A stretch of 64,000 bases of DNA from Culex pipiens pallens (lineage: Eukaryota > Arthropoda > Insecta > Diptera > Culicidae): positions 24,816,158 to 24,880,157 of the forward strand of contig NC_068938.1 of the NCBI RefSeq assembly GCF_016801865.2, read 5' to 3'. The position numbers were made by a program, and so were the translations under genes. The notes below the pieces were generated by a model. The model was not told where the DNA came from and made no database searches. It worked only from the letters and a program-made list of their open reading frames with translations. Shown one piece after another: positions 43,449-54,800 of this stretch; within the stretch, counting starts at the first letter, position 1, and each line of letters opens with the position of its first letter.

Positions 43449-44382
43449 AAGAGCGAGTCCACGAACAGGGCATACCCCTTTGTATGGGACGTCGTTTGGA
43501 TCTCACCAATCTGCCTGAAATTTTCAGGGGTTGTTTGTACATATAAAACTAGCATCTGGTCAAAATATGAGCACTCTAGGTCAACGGGAAGTGGGGCAAA
43601 TAGGGACACAAAGTTTAAAGGTTCAAAAACGTCAAAAATCTTAAAAATGCAACAAAATGCAGGAAGAAGCATCCCAATTGGTTAAATCTAAAGGGAGTTA
43701 TTGGCATTTTAGTGAAAAAATAGCATAATTTTCAAACTCAAATAAAAAAATGTTCCATCCAGATATCAACTCTGTTCGACCTGCAGTTTGTAGGAGACAT
43801 CTGGGACTACCATCTGAGACTGAGAACGCTTTGGGTAAGGCAGTTTAACATATTAAATAGACACTTTTACTTTTAGTGATTTTTTTGTTTGTAAACTTTT
43901 GCTCGGGGACCCCTTAGATCCCATTTTCTGGTGATGATTTTATCATATTCGTGTTCCTGAGACAATTTCACAAAAGAAACATGCATAAAAATGTTCATTT
44001 TCATCCATTTTAACCCTTTAAAAAATGAAAGTGAAAAAAATCTTCGATTCACATTTTTTGAAAATCAAGCTCGTTTATACTAGATGACACCAGAGAAAAA
44101 AGCAGCTTCTTAATTTTTTATAACTTCCCTAAATGCCCTTTCAGATGCATTTTGAATTTTGAAGTTAAATTGAATTTTGCCTGAGTTATAGCCTTTTAAA
44201 GATTTTTGACGTTTTTGAACCTTTAAACTTTGTGTCCCTATTTGCCCCACTTCCCGTTGACATAGAGTGCTCGTATTTTGACCAGATGCTAGTTTTGTAT
44301 GTACAAACAACCCCTGAAAATTTCAGGCGGATTGCTGAGGTCGATGCGAGATGGGTATGTTTTGCTCGTGGACTCGCTCTTA
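43449..44382. mobile_element. 0.93-kb element with ~200-bp inverted ends
   Basis: AAGAGCGAGTCCACGA at the left returns inverted as TCGTGGACTCGCTCTT at the right. The arms share GGGGTTGTTTGTACATA, the GCATCTGGTCAAAATA block and AAAGGTTCAAAAACGTCAAAAATC in opposite orientation. The interior (about 43665-44170) is single-copy and non-coding. The target duplication is unclear. Confidence 0.8.
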
Positions 44383-45425
44383 ATTAGTAAGCCTGAATGT
44401 TTTGATATTTTGCTTGTATTTTGATTTTAAGTTAAACTTTATTAAATTGTAATTAAAAGTTAAAATAAAGAAAAAAAATTAATAAGTTTTTTTTGATGAA
44501 TGGTCATGCTGGTTTGCTGAATATAAAAGTACACGAATTTAAGAGTTTAAGAACATTTAAATTAAAGAAGTAGAGAATAAAACAATGAAATAACTAAAGA
44601 ATGATAGAATTCAAGAATTCAAGATAGCCAAATACAATCACAGAATTGATGAATTTTAAAATTACGGAATAAAAAAAAGGAAAAAAAGAGGAATAAAGAA
44701 TTAACGAATTAAAGAATGAAGGAATTGAGGAATTGAAGAATTAATGAACTGAATCATTAAAGAATTAAAAACAATAATAGTTAAAGAATTAAACATTTAA
44801 AAAATTAAACACTTAAAGAACTAACCAATAAAAATTAGAATTTAAATAATAGTAAAAAAGAAATTGAAGAACTAAAAATTTAAACAAATATAAATTGGGT
44901 TCTAAAATTAAACTTACACAGCAAATTTTGATGTTCGTTTTCAGTTAATATTTACTGAAAACTGCACTACTGAAATCTTCAGTTAGTTTTTCGCTGAATT
45001 TCAGTTAAAATTTGTATGGAGCTGTCAAAGTTTGCTGAAATTTCAGCAAGTTTTCATTTACTGAAAATTTTAGTGCAGATTTCAGTAAATATAACTGAAT
45101 TCAGTATTGATAAATTGGTGTGTACATTTGTAATATTATTGTTCACAACGATAAAGCTTATTTTTCTGAGTACAATGACACTTTGTACGACCGCAAAGAA
45201 TTTAAAATGGATTTTTAATTCAATTTTTAAAAATTAACTTCGCGGCCCTTCTTGACAGAAAAGGTTCTATTTGACAGCTCGTTCCTAGGGGACTATGTTG
45301 ATCCATCGAAAATTTATGTTTTGTCAATTATTTTTTTGTATAATAAAAAAATAAAAAAAGTGATTAGAAATGGTTGTACATACAAATTTACATAGGACGC
45401 ATAGGACCCTATTTGAGAATAAAAG
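44383..45425. repeat. AT-rich DNA with AAAGAATTAA-type repeats and a MITE near 44937-45105
   Basis: From 44540 to 44900 short AAGAATTAAAG-like phrases recur. From about 44937 to 45105, TTTTCAGTTAATATTTACTG and its inverse (CAGTAAATATAACTGAA) mark a short inverted-repeat element. No gene was seen. Confidence 0.5.
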
Positions 45426-45578
45426 AATTCTTGACTTTTTTTTGATGAGGTCCTATAAACAAATGTAAACATTGAGTGTATCCCTTTCACACCTTATGTC
45501 AAAGTCGATCGGAGTAAGCGGGATACACTCAATGTTTACATTTGTTTATAGGACCTTATCAAAAAAAAGTCAAGAATT
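45426..45578. mobile_element. 153-bp palindromic MITE (AATTCTTGACTTTTTTTTGAT ends)
   Basis: The left arm AATTCTTGACTTTTTTTTGA and right arm TCAAAAAAAAGTCAAGAATT are inverted. The paired arms continue through TCCTATAAACAAATGTAAAC to about 57 bp each, around a ~36-bp centre. The AATT ends could be part of the palindrome or a duplication. Confidence 0.8.
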
Positions 45579-46535
45579 AAATATCAAAGAGCTTTGCTTA
45601 AAATAAAAATACGCGAATTTTAGAGTTTAAGAACATCAAATTAAAATTACAGAATTAAAAGGAATATGAGGAATAAATAGTAAAACAATTAAAGATTGAA
45701 ATAATAAATAATGAATGAAAGAATTAATGAGTCAAAGGATTACAAAAATATTCAAAGAATTTAAGAAAAATTTTAAAGGGTTGAAGAACTGATGAGTACG
45801 ACGCCAACATTTCAAAAAGCATCATGTACAAACCATGCGTTTTGAGAAAAACGCATTTGAATGTTGAGCATCCATTTTCAATTCCCATTTTAATATAAAA
45901 GCAAAATAAGATGTTCTAATGATAACAAACGATGAAAAACGTTGCTTTTATTGATACTTGATCATAAAAATTCAATAAAACATTATTTCCGTAATTTTAT
46001 TTGAGAAAAACAAACATAACTTCTTTTGAAATCACCAACGTCGATATCACCCTGCTGTCATTGAGGGGGGCGCTTTGTTATGATTCGTTTTTCTTCGCCA
46101 AATGTACATGGCGCTTTGTTCATGTTGCTTTTTTTCCGTCACGAGGTTCATGTAGCCTTTTGTTTGACAGGTTGACAGGGCTATATAAACAGGGACTGCT
46201 GATGGCAGAGATTTTGTTTATGTTACTTTATTTAAAATCATGATTAAACAGACTTTACTGAAGTAACTTTTGCTCATTTTTGGTGGAGAGGTAGCTTATT
46301 AGGAGTACTTTCAGAATATGCAATAACCCAGAAAGTGTCAAAATGTACATGATGCCTTTTGAAATGTTACCGTCGAGTTGAAAAATTAAAGGATAGGACA
46401 ATTTAAAAAATTAAATACTTAAGCATAATTAAAGAATTAAAAAATGAAATAATTAAAATACGAAAGAACTGAATAACTTCCCAATAAAAGAAACAAAGGA
46501 TTTTCAAAACTAAAGAGTAAAAAAGTAATTAAAGA
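45579..46535. other. AT-rich intergenic DNA, nothing recognised
   Basis: Repetitive AAAGAATTAAA-like DNA with a slightly GC-richer patch at 46040-46200. No support for a gene. Confidence 0.45.
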
Positions 46536-46611
46536 ACTTGGAAGACGATATTCGAAGATAAACGACAACTGGTAGTATCAAGTGGTTAAGAAGCGAAAAA
46601 AAATAATCACC

Positions 46612-46686
46612 AGATTACAGACGGGATTCGAACCCGCACCACCCACGTCTCTAGCGGGGTACTCTACCCTTAAGCCACCGTGATCC
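46612..46686 (-). tRNA. tRNA-like unit, left terminus (probably not a functional tRNA)
   Basis: On the minus strand it starts GGATCACGGTGGCTTAAGGG and contains a perfect B box GGTTCGAATCC. The acceptor arm GGATCAC pairs with GTAATCT with one mismatch, and the T arm pairs well. The loop CTAGAGA would give anticodon AGA, but the anticodon stem has a C-U mismatch, the D arm is weak and there is no long variable arm as serine tRNAs have. A and B boxes could still drive RNA polymerase III. Confidence 0.45.
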
Positions 46687-46719
46687 TTGGGATTCTAGTT
46701 GTCCCAAGACACCAAAGTA

Positions 46720-47130
46720 GTGTTCAGCTGTAGATTTGATCGCACAACCACGCCTCTAATCTAGTTCTTCTTTTCGCTCTCTTAACCTTCTTGCTACCGT
46801 CGTTATTGTCGCTCTCTTCTTGGTGAACATCGCTGAGCAGTGTTCGATAGGCCATTTGCTTTATCGAGGGTAGTTGGTAGTAAGGATTGCTACTCATGAG
46901 CCCTCTCAAAGCGTGGACTCCTGTTCCTGCTCGGTACAGGCTTGTATCTTGGTATACAGAATTGTTTGTTACTTTTTTATTATTGACCCTGAGTTAGGCC
47001 CTATCGAACACTGCTCAGCGATGTTCACAAAGAAGAGAGCGACAATAACGACGGTAGCAAGAAGGTTAAGAGAGCGAAAAGAAGAACTAGATTAGAGGCG
47101 TGGTTGTGCGATCAAATCTACAGCTCGATA
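46720..47130. repeat. Palindrome with ~130-bp arms inside the foldback element
   Basis: GATCGCACAACCACGCCTCT at the left returns inverted near 47095-47115. The arms match closely through CTACCGTCGTTATTGTCGCT. The ~145-bp centre ends with TTATTGACCCTGAGTTAGGC, whose inverse also lies just outside the element at about 51112-51135. Confidence 0.75.
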
Positions 47131-47929
47131 GCGGTGTGCTCTCTTATACTAACTGACATTTTGGTAGTTGCGAGAAAATCGATTTTTAAACTTTGAATTA
47201 CTGTTTCTGGAAAACTATTCGACAAACAATTGTTCTAACAATTTTAAAGTATGCACCTGACATTACTTAAAGACATTGTGAAATATAAAAACTTTTGAAA
47301 TGCTAGAAAAATTTTGGCAGAGAAAATACGAAAAAAAATCATGCTTGCAATTGGCACAAGTGTGTTTTGGGAGGTAATTTGTATGAGTTAGCACAAACGT
47401 GCACAGGGCTTTGGTACAAAAGCGTGCAAAGTAAATTTATTGTTACAATAGTTCAAATTAGTTGTTTCAATGTTATTTTTTCACGAGTTGGTTAATTTAA
47501 GCGTAAGAAAAACATTTTATATCAAAACTTTTTTCAAACACTTATTTTAGTTTGAATTTGGTAGGAAAATTAACCTTTTGGAAAAATCAGCATTTAAATC
47601 AAAATTTTTGTATGAAAAAATTAGTGAAATTATATTTTTTATGAATATAATTGTAAAACCATCCATAATACATCAACTATGACGAATACTGAATGATGTA
47701 TTCCTTAAAACATAAGAAAATGATGTTGTAAAAACTTTTAGCTAGTTTATTTTATTTCAATTATATCATACGACCTTTCAAAAACGAATGCTATCCAAGG
47801 CACAAACCGTTATTTAGATTTATGGTGAATTGCAGTTGGAACAAGTGTGTCTCATGCAATGGAATCGATGAATGTATTGAATAGAACAAATGTGCCTCAA
47901 ACAAATTAAATACGTAATATTTTTAAGCA

Positions 47930-49530
47930 TGGACGACCCATACAGTTGTGCCAAGTGTGCAAATCAACTATGAAAGATATTGTTACGTAGTTTTTTGCAT
48001 GGACGACCCCTGCAGTTGAGCTAAGAGTGCACAACGACTTGAAGAATATTAAATTGGACTTTTGGGTTGGGCTAAGTGGGTAATGGGTTGGGGAAAAATG
48101 TTGTTACGTCGTTTTTTTGCATGGACGACCCCTGCAGTTGTGCTAGGAGTGCACAACGACTTGAAGAATGTTAAAATTTGCCTTTTAGGTTGAGGAAAAA
48201 TGTTGTTACGTCGTTTTTTTTGCCTGGACGACCCCTGCAGTTGAGCTAAGAGTGCACAACGACTTTAAGAATATTCAATTTGCCTTTTAGGTTGGGCTAA
48301 GTAGGTAATGGGTTGGGAAAAAATGTTGTTACGTCGTTTTTTTTTGCATGGACGACCCCTGCAGTTGAGCTTAGAGTGCACAATGACTTGAAGAATGTTA
48401 AAATTTACCTTATAGGTTGGGCTAAGTGGGTAATGGGTTGGGGAAAAATGCTGTTACGTCGTTTTTTTTTGCCTGGACGACCCCTACAGTTGAGCTAAGA
48501 GTGCACAACGACTTGAAGAATATTAAATTTGACTTTTGGGTTGGGTTCAGTGGGTAATGGGTTGGGGAAAAATGTTGTTACGTCGTTTTTTTTGCCTGGA
48601 CGACCCCTACAGTTGAGCTAAGAGTGCACAACGACTTGAAGAATATTAAATTGGACTTTTGGGTTGGGCTAAGTGGGTAATGGGTTGGGGAAAAATGTTG
48701 TTACGTCGTTTTTTTGCATGGACGACCCCTGCAGTTGTGCTAGGAGTGCACAACGACTTGAAGAATGTTAAAATTTGCCTTTTAGGTTGAGGAAAAATGT
48801 TGTTACGTCGTTTTTTTTTGCCTGGACGACCCCTGCAGTTGAGCTAAGAGTGAACAACGACTTTAAGAATATTCAATTTGCCTTTTAGGTTGGGCTAAGT
48901 AGGTAATGGGTTGGGAAAAAATGTTGTTACGTCGTTTTTTTTTTGCATGGACGACCCCTGCAGTTGAGCTAGGAGTGCACAATGACTTGAAGAATGTTAA
49001 AATTTACCTTATAGGTTGGGCTAAGTGGGTAATGGGTTGGGGAAAAATGCTGTTACGTCGTTTTTTTTTGCCTGGACGACCCCTACAGTTGAGCTAAGAG
49101 TGCACAACGACTTGAAGAATATTAAATTTGACTTTTGGGTTGGGTTCAGTGGGTAATGGGTTGGGGAAAAATGTTGTTACGTCGTTTTTTTTGCATGGAC
49201 GACCCCTGCAGTTGAGCTAGGAGTGCACAACGACTTGAAGAATGTTAAAATTTGGCTTTTAGGTTGGGCTAAGTGGGTAATGGGTTGGGGAAAATTGTTG
49301 TTACGTTGTTTTTTTTTGCCTGAACGACCCCTACAGTTGAGCTAAGGGTGCACAACGACTTGAAGAATGTTAAAATTTGACTTTTAGGTTGGGCTAAGTG
49401 GGTAATGGGTTGGGGAAAATTGTTGTTACGTTGTTTTTTTTTGCATGGACGACCCCTTCTGTTGAGCTAAGAGTGCACAACGTCTTGAAGAATACTAAAT
49501 TTGATTTTGGGTTGGGCTAAGTGGGTCGTG
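47930..49530 (+). repeat. Minisatellite array, ~124-bp unit, forward (about 14 units)
   Basis: The unit landmarks TGGACGACCCCTGCAGTTGA and GTGCACAACGACTTGAAGAA recur at about 48001, 48121, 48226, 48350, 48475, 48600, 48718, 48825, 48950, 49074, 49195, 49321 and 49445. Some units are shortened to about 105 bp. A block of about 600 bp is itself duplicated (about 48041 and 48641), giving a higher-order repeat. Confidence 0.92.
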
Positions 49531-49869
49531 AGTTTTTTTTTAATCTTTTTAAGTACTTTGTATGGGATTTTGTATGAGCTTTATTGTGCAGGAAACATGT
49601 AAGCAAAGTTTCAGCTACGTAACAACATTTTACAAGTGGGTTTCAACCCAAAAGACCAAATTGAAAACATTCTTTAAGTCGTTGTCCACTCTCAGCTTAA
49701 CTGCAGGGTTCGTTTATGCAAAAAAATACTACGTACCGTTAGTGGGGGTGACACTGGGTCTGGGGGGTGAGATTGAGTCAAAGTATTTTTTTTACGGATT
49801 TTACCATTTCTCAGGTGCGTCTCTATGACTCTAAATTCTGTTAAAATGGTATAATATTGTATAGTAGCC

Positions 49870-50510
49870 CAAATCAAAAGTCCAATTTGAAACACTATTC
49901 ATGTCGTTGTGCACGCTTAGCTCAACTGTAGGGGTCGTCCATGCAAAAAAAACGACGTAACAACATTTTTCCCCAACTCATTGCCGCTTAGCCCAACCCA
50001 GAAGTCCAATTTAATATTCTTCAAGTCGTTGTGCACTCCTAGCACAACTGCAGGGGTCGTCCATGAAAAAAACGACGTAACAACATTTTTCCCCAACCCA
50101 TTACCCACTTAGCCCAACCTAAAAGTCCAGTTTGAAACATTCTTCAAGTCGTTGTGCACTCCTAGCTCACGTACAGGGGTCGTCCATGCAAAAAAAACGA
50201 CGTAACAACATTTTTCCCCAACCCCATACCCACTTAGCACAACCTAAAAGTCAAATTTAAACATTCTTCAAGTCGTTGTGCACTCTTAGCACAACTGTAG
50301 GGGTCGTCCATGAAAAAAACGACGTAACAACATTTTTCCCCAACCCATTACCCACTTAGCCCAACCTAAAAGTCCAGTTTGAAACATTCTTCAAGTCGTT
50401 GTGCACTCTTAGTACAACTGCAGGGGTCGTCCATGCAAAGAAAACTACGTAACAACATTTTAAACTAACCTACAGAACCTAAATACACTAATCCTAATCA
50501 ATGGGTCGTC
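49870..50510 (-). repeat. Minisatellite array, ~124-bp unit, reversed (about 5-6 units)
   Basis: GGGGTCGTCCATG recurs at about 49931, 50052, 50175, 50300 and 50426, with a degenerate copy at 50504. This is the same unit as the forward array but inverted. Confidence 0.9.
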
Positions 50511-50954
50511 CAAACAAAAAAAAACTACTCCACTAAACCATTTTAACACACTACACCTAACTGATAATTCCTTCTCGCTTCCAAATGTGCACACTTGTGC
50601 TATTTGCCTTCCAAAATAGTGCTCCATAATATTGCTCAAACTAGCAAGGACACCTGGCAATTTACCATAATATTATAGTGTAATCGTATTTTTATGGATT
50701 TGCGTGTTTTCAAAAGGTAAAGCCATGATGGAAAATAAGAGAGCACATCCATGATGCGTTCGAAAATGTCAGTTAGTACAAATGGTTGCAAGGCGATATC
50801 TCCGCGTAGGAAACGAATTTTTCAGATCTGTTAGAAGCGTTTTGTAGGGAATTTAATTAGCTAAAAGATGGCATCATTAACTCATTTTGGCCCAATTTTC
50901 AGTTAGAACATTAGAGCACACCGCTATCGAGCTGAACACTACTTTGGTGTCTTG

Positions 50955-51029
50955 GGATCACGGTGGCTTAAGGGTAGAGTACCCCGCTAGAGACGTGGGT
51001 GGTACGGGTTCGAATCCCGTCTGTGATCT
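50955..51029 (+). tRNA. tRNA-like unit, right terminus (probably not a functional tRNA)
   Basis: The inverted copy of the unit at 46612-46686, with the acceptor arm fully paired here (GGATCAC with GTGATCT, counting one G-U) and a perfect T arm (ACGGG/CCCGT). The anticodon stem and D arm defects are the same. Both copies keep the B box GGTTCGAATCC. Confidence 0.5.
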
Positions 51030-51102
51030 GGTGATTTTTTTTCGCTTCTTAACCACTTAATACTACCAGTTGTCGTTTATCTTCGAATATCGTCTTCCAA
51101 GT

Positions 51103-51859
51103 AAAAAGAGTCATGGCCTAACTCAGGGTCAATAATAAAAAAAGTAATTAAAGAATTTAAAAAAATAATAAAGGATTTTGAACAATAAAAACATAAAGAA
51201 TAAAGAAATTTTAGCACACAATCATTTTAATTTGTGCATTCAAGAAATTCAGAATTTACGACATATTTTTTCAATTGTCGAATTTTACAATTTGGGAATT
51301 TCAAATTTTAGGATATTTTTTTATTTCGGAATTGGGGAATCAAAGATTTAATTAATTAAAAATTAAAGAAATATAAAATTCAAGACATTTAGAAAATCAG
51401 CGGTATAGAATCTAAAAAACCAGATTATTTTACACTTAGGCCGTTGAAAATATTTTTCAAAATTTATTGGTTGTATTTCGAATGATAAATAAATAACATC
51501 GACTGTTCAATACATAACTTGTTAATTGTTTTATTTTATTTTGTAAACCTACAAACAACTACACATAAGCTATTCTATGTCACGGTCCTAATGCTGTAGT
51601 AAGTTTTTGTTTGTTTGATATATAAAAAAAGCTTTCGAAGCTCAAATTGTTAAACTTTTCAATGGCCAAAACATGTTTAAAAAGCATCTGCATGCAAATC
51701 TTTGGAAACGTAATATTTTTAGCGAAACCAGTAAAACTGAACCTTCGAGCTGCGCGCAACTGATGTAAAAAAAAACTGTAATATAAAATCTAAACTTTTA
51801 TCTTACTAAAAAAACACAAACTATCCTAAGCACCAAGAAAGAACGAAAAAAACCCCTTC
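51103..51859. other. AT-rich DNA downstream of PHKB
   Basis: Holds the 3' untranslated region of PHKB near its right end and otherwise simple AT-rich sequence. A GGCCGTTGAAAATATTTTTC phrase near 51437 resembles the end of the MITE family at 28590 and 33628. Confidence 0.45.
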
Positions 51860-54800
51860 TCACTGCACCCGGCAGTGGTCCTCCACGTCCTCGGCAAAGT
51901 CCTCGGTGGACAGGGCGCACCGCTGCAGCACGCTGTTGACCGCGGCCCGGGCCAGATAGCCGGTGGTCGTCGTTTGCGACAGCGAAAACAGCGGTGCAAT
52001 GTCCTTCGTCGGCTGCAGGTTGTTGTCCTTGCAGTACATCGAGAAGGAGTCCTCGAGCAGGAGGTCCAGATCGAGGATCTGGTTGAAGCGCAGTTCCGGG
52101 TTGCGGCGCAGGATGGTCGCCACGATGCAGAGCAGTTCGACGGCGATCTGGCGGCGTTCGGGTTGGACGATCTTGTTCAGCATCTCTTCGACTTGGAGCG
52201 CGAACGAGAACTCGCTGCGGCTCTTGTTGGTGAGCGTGGTCGTCGCTGGTAGGTTGTGGCCCTGGACGGTTATGCCTAGCGGGGTTCGCTCCAGGACGTC
52301 CCAGACGTGGTTGTAGAAGGTGGGAGGAACTCGGAAGAGGCAACCCTCGAGCTGGCGACGCTGCAGGGCGCTGAAACTGGTTGGAGGGAGGAGTTAGTTG
52401 TGGGGTATTTGGTTTGGGCTTTGACTTGACTTACTGATCTTCTTGGGCCCACTGGCTAACGGTGACGACCCGCTGGAGCAGCTTGCGGATTTGGAACGGC
52501 GAGAGGTTCTCGATGTCGGCGCCTTCATCGCCGGTCATGTTGAGGTACAGCCGCATAGCTTCTAGCACCCAGCCGACACGGATCTTGAGGATACCCTTGA
52601 AAATGTCCGGGTTGGTAGCGATCAGTCGGCCGCAGTAGAGCACCACTTCTTGCTGCAGTACGGCGTAGATCACGTCGTACGGTTGTACAGTTGAATACAT
52701 TACGTTCTGGATCTCGGACGGAGTCATCGGCTTGTCGAAGACAGTTTCGCGCTGCCCGATGACACCGACCGTGATCTGTTTGCCGTTGACCAGCACCGTT
52801 GTGATGAACGGCGAGATCGAGTCGACAATGTGTCGGAGAAGAGAGCTGCAGTAGCGGACCGCTCGCCAGTAGCGCAGCGTTCCGGCACGATAGTACAGAT
52901 CGGTCAGGAGGGTGTGCACTGAATCGCCGTTGATTTCGTAGTTTGCTCCCTCGCGGTGAAGAATGAAGCCGAGCAGTTGACACTTCAAGAAGATCGATTC
53001 CGTATTACGCAGACCGTCGATAATGTCGACAGTTGGCATGTTCTGGTACTCAGCAGCCGAGATCTTCTTCTCGCGGTACGACTGCGCCCTCGGAACATCC
53101 GTCAAGCTCTGATAGCCGATGTAATCGTGATGGATCTGCGCAAACGAAGATTCGTTCGTATCGGGCAGGTCCGACTGGGACATAAAGTCCAGATGTTCAA
53201 TGCAAGAGCTCGAAATCAGATTCTGCAGCCGACCGATGCGGACCTTCATGCCATCGCAATAGCCCTTCTTGAGCATGGCCAACAGGTCGATCATCTCCTT
53301 GAACTGAGGATCACGCATGTGCTCCTCGCGGATCAGCAGACACACCGTCGGACGTCCCGACAGGCGCCAGTACTTGCCCACAAACTGCAGCTCCGTCTTG
53401 ATGTCGTCGATCTAAGTACAAACAGTTTTAATGTGAAACCGAACAAGGGTCAGGTGAGTCAGGTTAACATTACCAGCAAGGCCATATCGCGGTAGAGGTA
53501 GAAATCGGACACTTCGAAGATCAGCGGGTAGCAGAGAACCGTCATGCCGCAGATTCGATAAACCTAAAATAATGAAGTTAGTTACCATCACTCATTGATT
53601 GTTTAACAGTTGAGTACGGAGATCGGAAGAAATTCTTAAATTCCTAAAATTCTTAGAATTCCAAAAAATTCTAATATTCCTAAAATTCCAAAAATTTCTA
53701 AAATTTCTAAAATTATTAAAATTCCTAAAAAAATTTAAATTCCTAAAATTTTTAAAATTTTAAAAATTTCCAAAAATTCCAAACTTTCCTAAGACTCCTA
53801 AAATTCCTGAAATTCTTAAACTCTTAAACTCTTAAATTCTTAAATTGTTAAATTCTTAAATTCTTAAATTCTTAAATTCTTAAATTCTTAAATTCTTAAA
53901 TTCTTAAATTCTTAAATTCTTAAATTCTTAAATTCTTAAATTCTTAAATTCTTAAAGTCTTAAATTCTTAAATTCTTAAATTCTTAAATTCTTAAATTCT
54001 TAAATTCTTAAATTCTTAAATTCTTAAATTCTTAAATTCTTAAATTCTTAAATTCTTAAATTCTTAAATTCTTAAATTCTTAAATTCTTAAATTCTTAAA
54101 TTCTTAAATTCTTAAATTCTTAAATTCTTAAATTCTTAAATTCTTAAATTCTTAAATTCTTAAATTCTTAAATTCTTAAATTCTTAAATTCTTAAATTCT
54201 TAAATTCTTAAATTCTTAAATTCTTAAATTCTTAAATTCTTAAATTCTTAAATTCTTAAATTCTTAAATTCTTAAATTCTTAAATTCTTAAATTCTTAAA
54301 TTCTTAAATTCTTAAATTCTTAAATTCTTAAATTCTTAAATTCTTAAATTCTTAAATTCTTAAATTCTTAAAGTCTTAAATTCTTAAATTCTTAAATTCT
54401 TAAATTCTTAATTTCTTAAATTCTTAAATTCTTAAATTCTTAAATTCTTAAATTCTTAAATTCTTAAATTCTTAAATTCTTAAATTCTTAAATTCTTAAA
54501 TTCTTAAATTCTTAAATTCTTAAATTCTTAAATTCTTAAATTCTTAAATTCTTAAATTCTTAAATTCTTAAATTCTTAAATTCTTAAATTCTTAAATTCT
54601 TAAATTCTTAACGGTACACATCAACCATAGCTTTTGCACCCAGATTTCTGTTACAGACATTTTAGTATCTTCAATACTACGGGAACTATCGTTATGATTT
54701 TTTATTCATCCCCTAAATTACTGTCTTCAAAGTCATTTACAACAAAGTTTGACTATTTTTACAATCAGATTCTTGCAGGATTGGGTCCGTAAGTTTGACA

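Larger units (their letters stand above)
46536..51102. mobile_element. 4.6-kb foldback element with tRNA-like termini and inverted minisatellite arms
   Basis: The left end ACTTGGAAGACGATATTCGA pairs with TCGAATATCGTCTTCCAAGT at the right. Outer arms of about 150-200 bp each include a 75-bp tRNA-like unit. Inside, a ~124-bp minisatellite runs one way (about 47930-49530) and, after a ~350-bp centre, the other way (about 49870-50510). Long inverted arms built from tandem subrepeats recall Drosophila FB/Galileo elements; that comparison is inference. The left part also holds a separate palindrome (46720-47130). No transposase frame was found and no clean target duplication identified. Confidence 0.75.

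Noticed and set aside
46612..46686. A functional serine tRNA gene
   Set aside because: Mismatches in the anticodon and acceptor stems, weak D arm, no long variable arm, and its place in a transposon terminal repeat.
47930..50510. CRISPR array
   Set aside because: Units of ~124 bp are continuous with no unique spacers, in two orientations, in a eukaryotic genome with no cas genes.
52525..52983. Minus-strand 152-codon frame and plus-strand frames over the PHKB 3' exons
   Set aside because: Shadow frames of PHKB coding exons.
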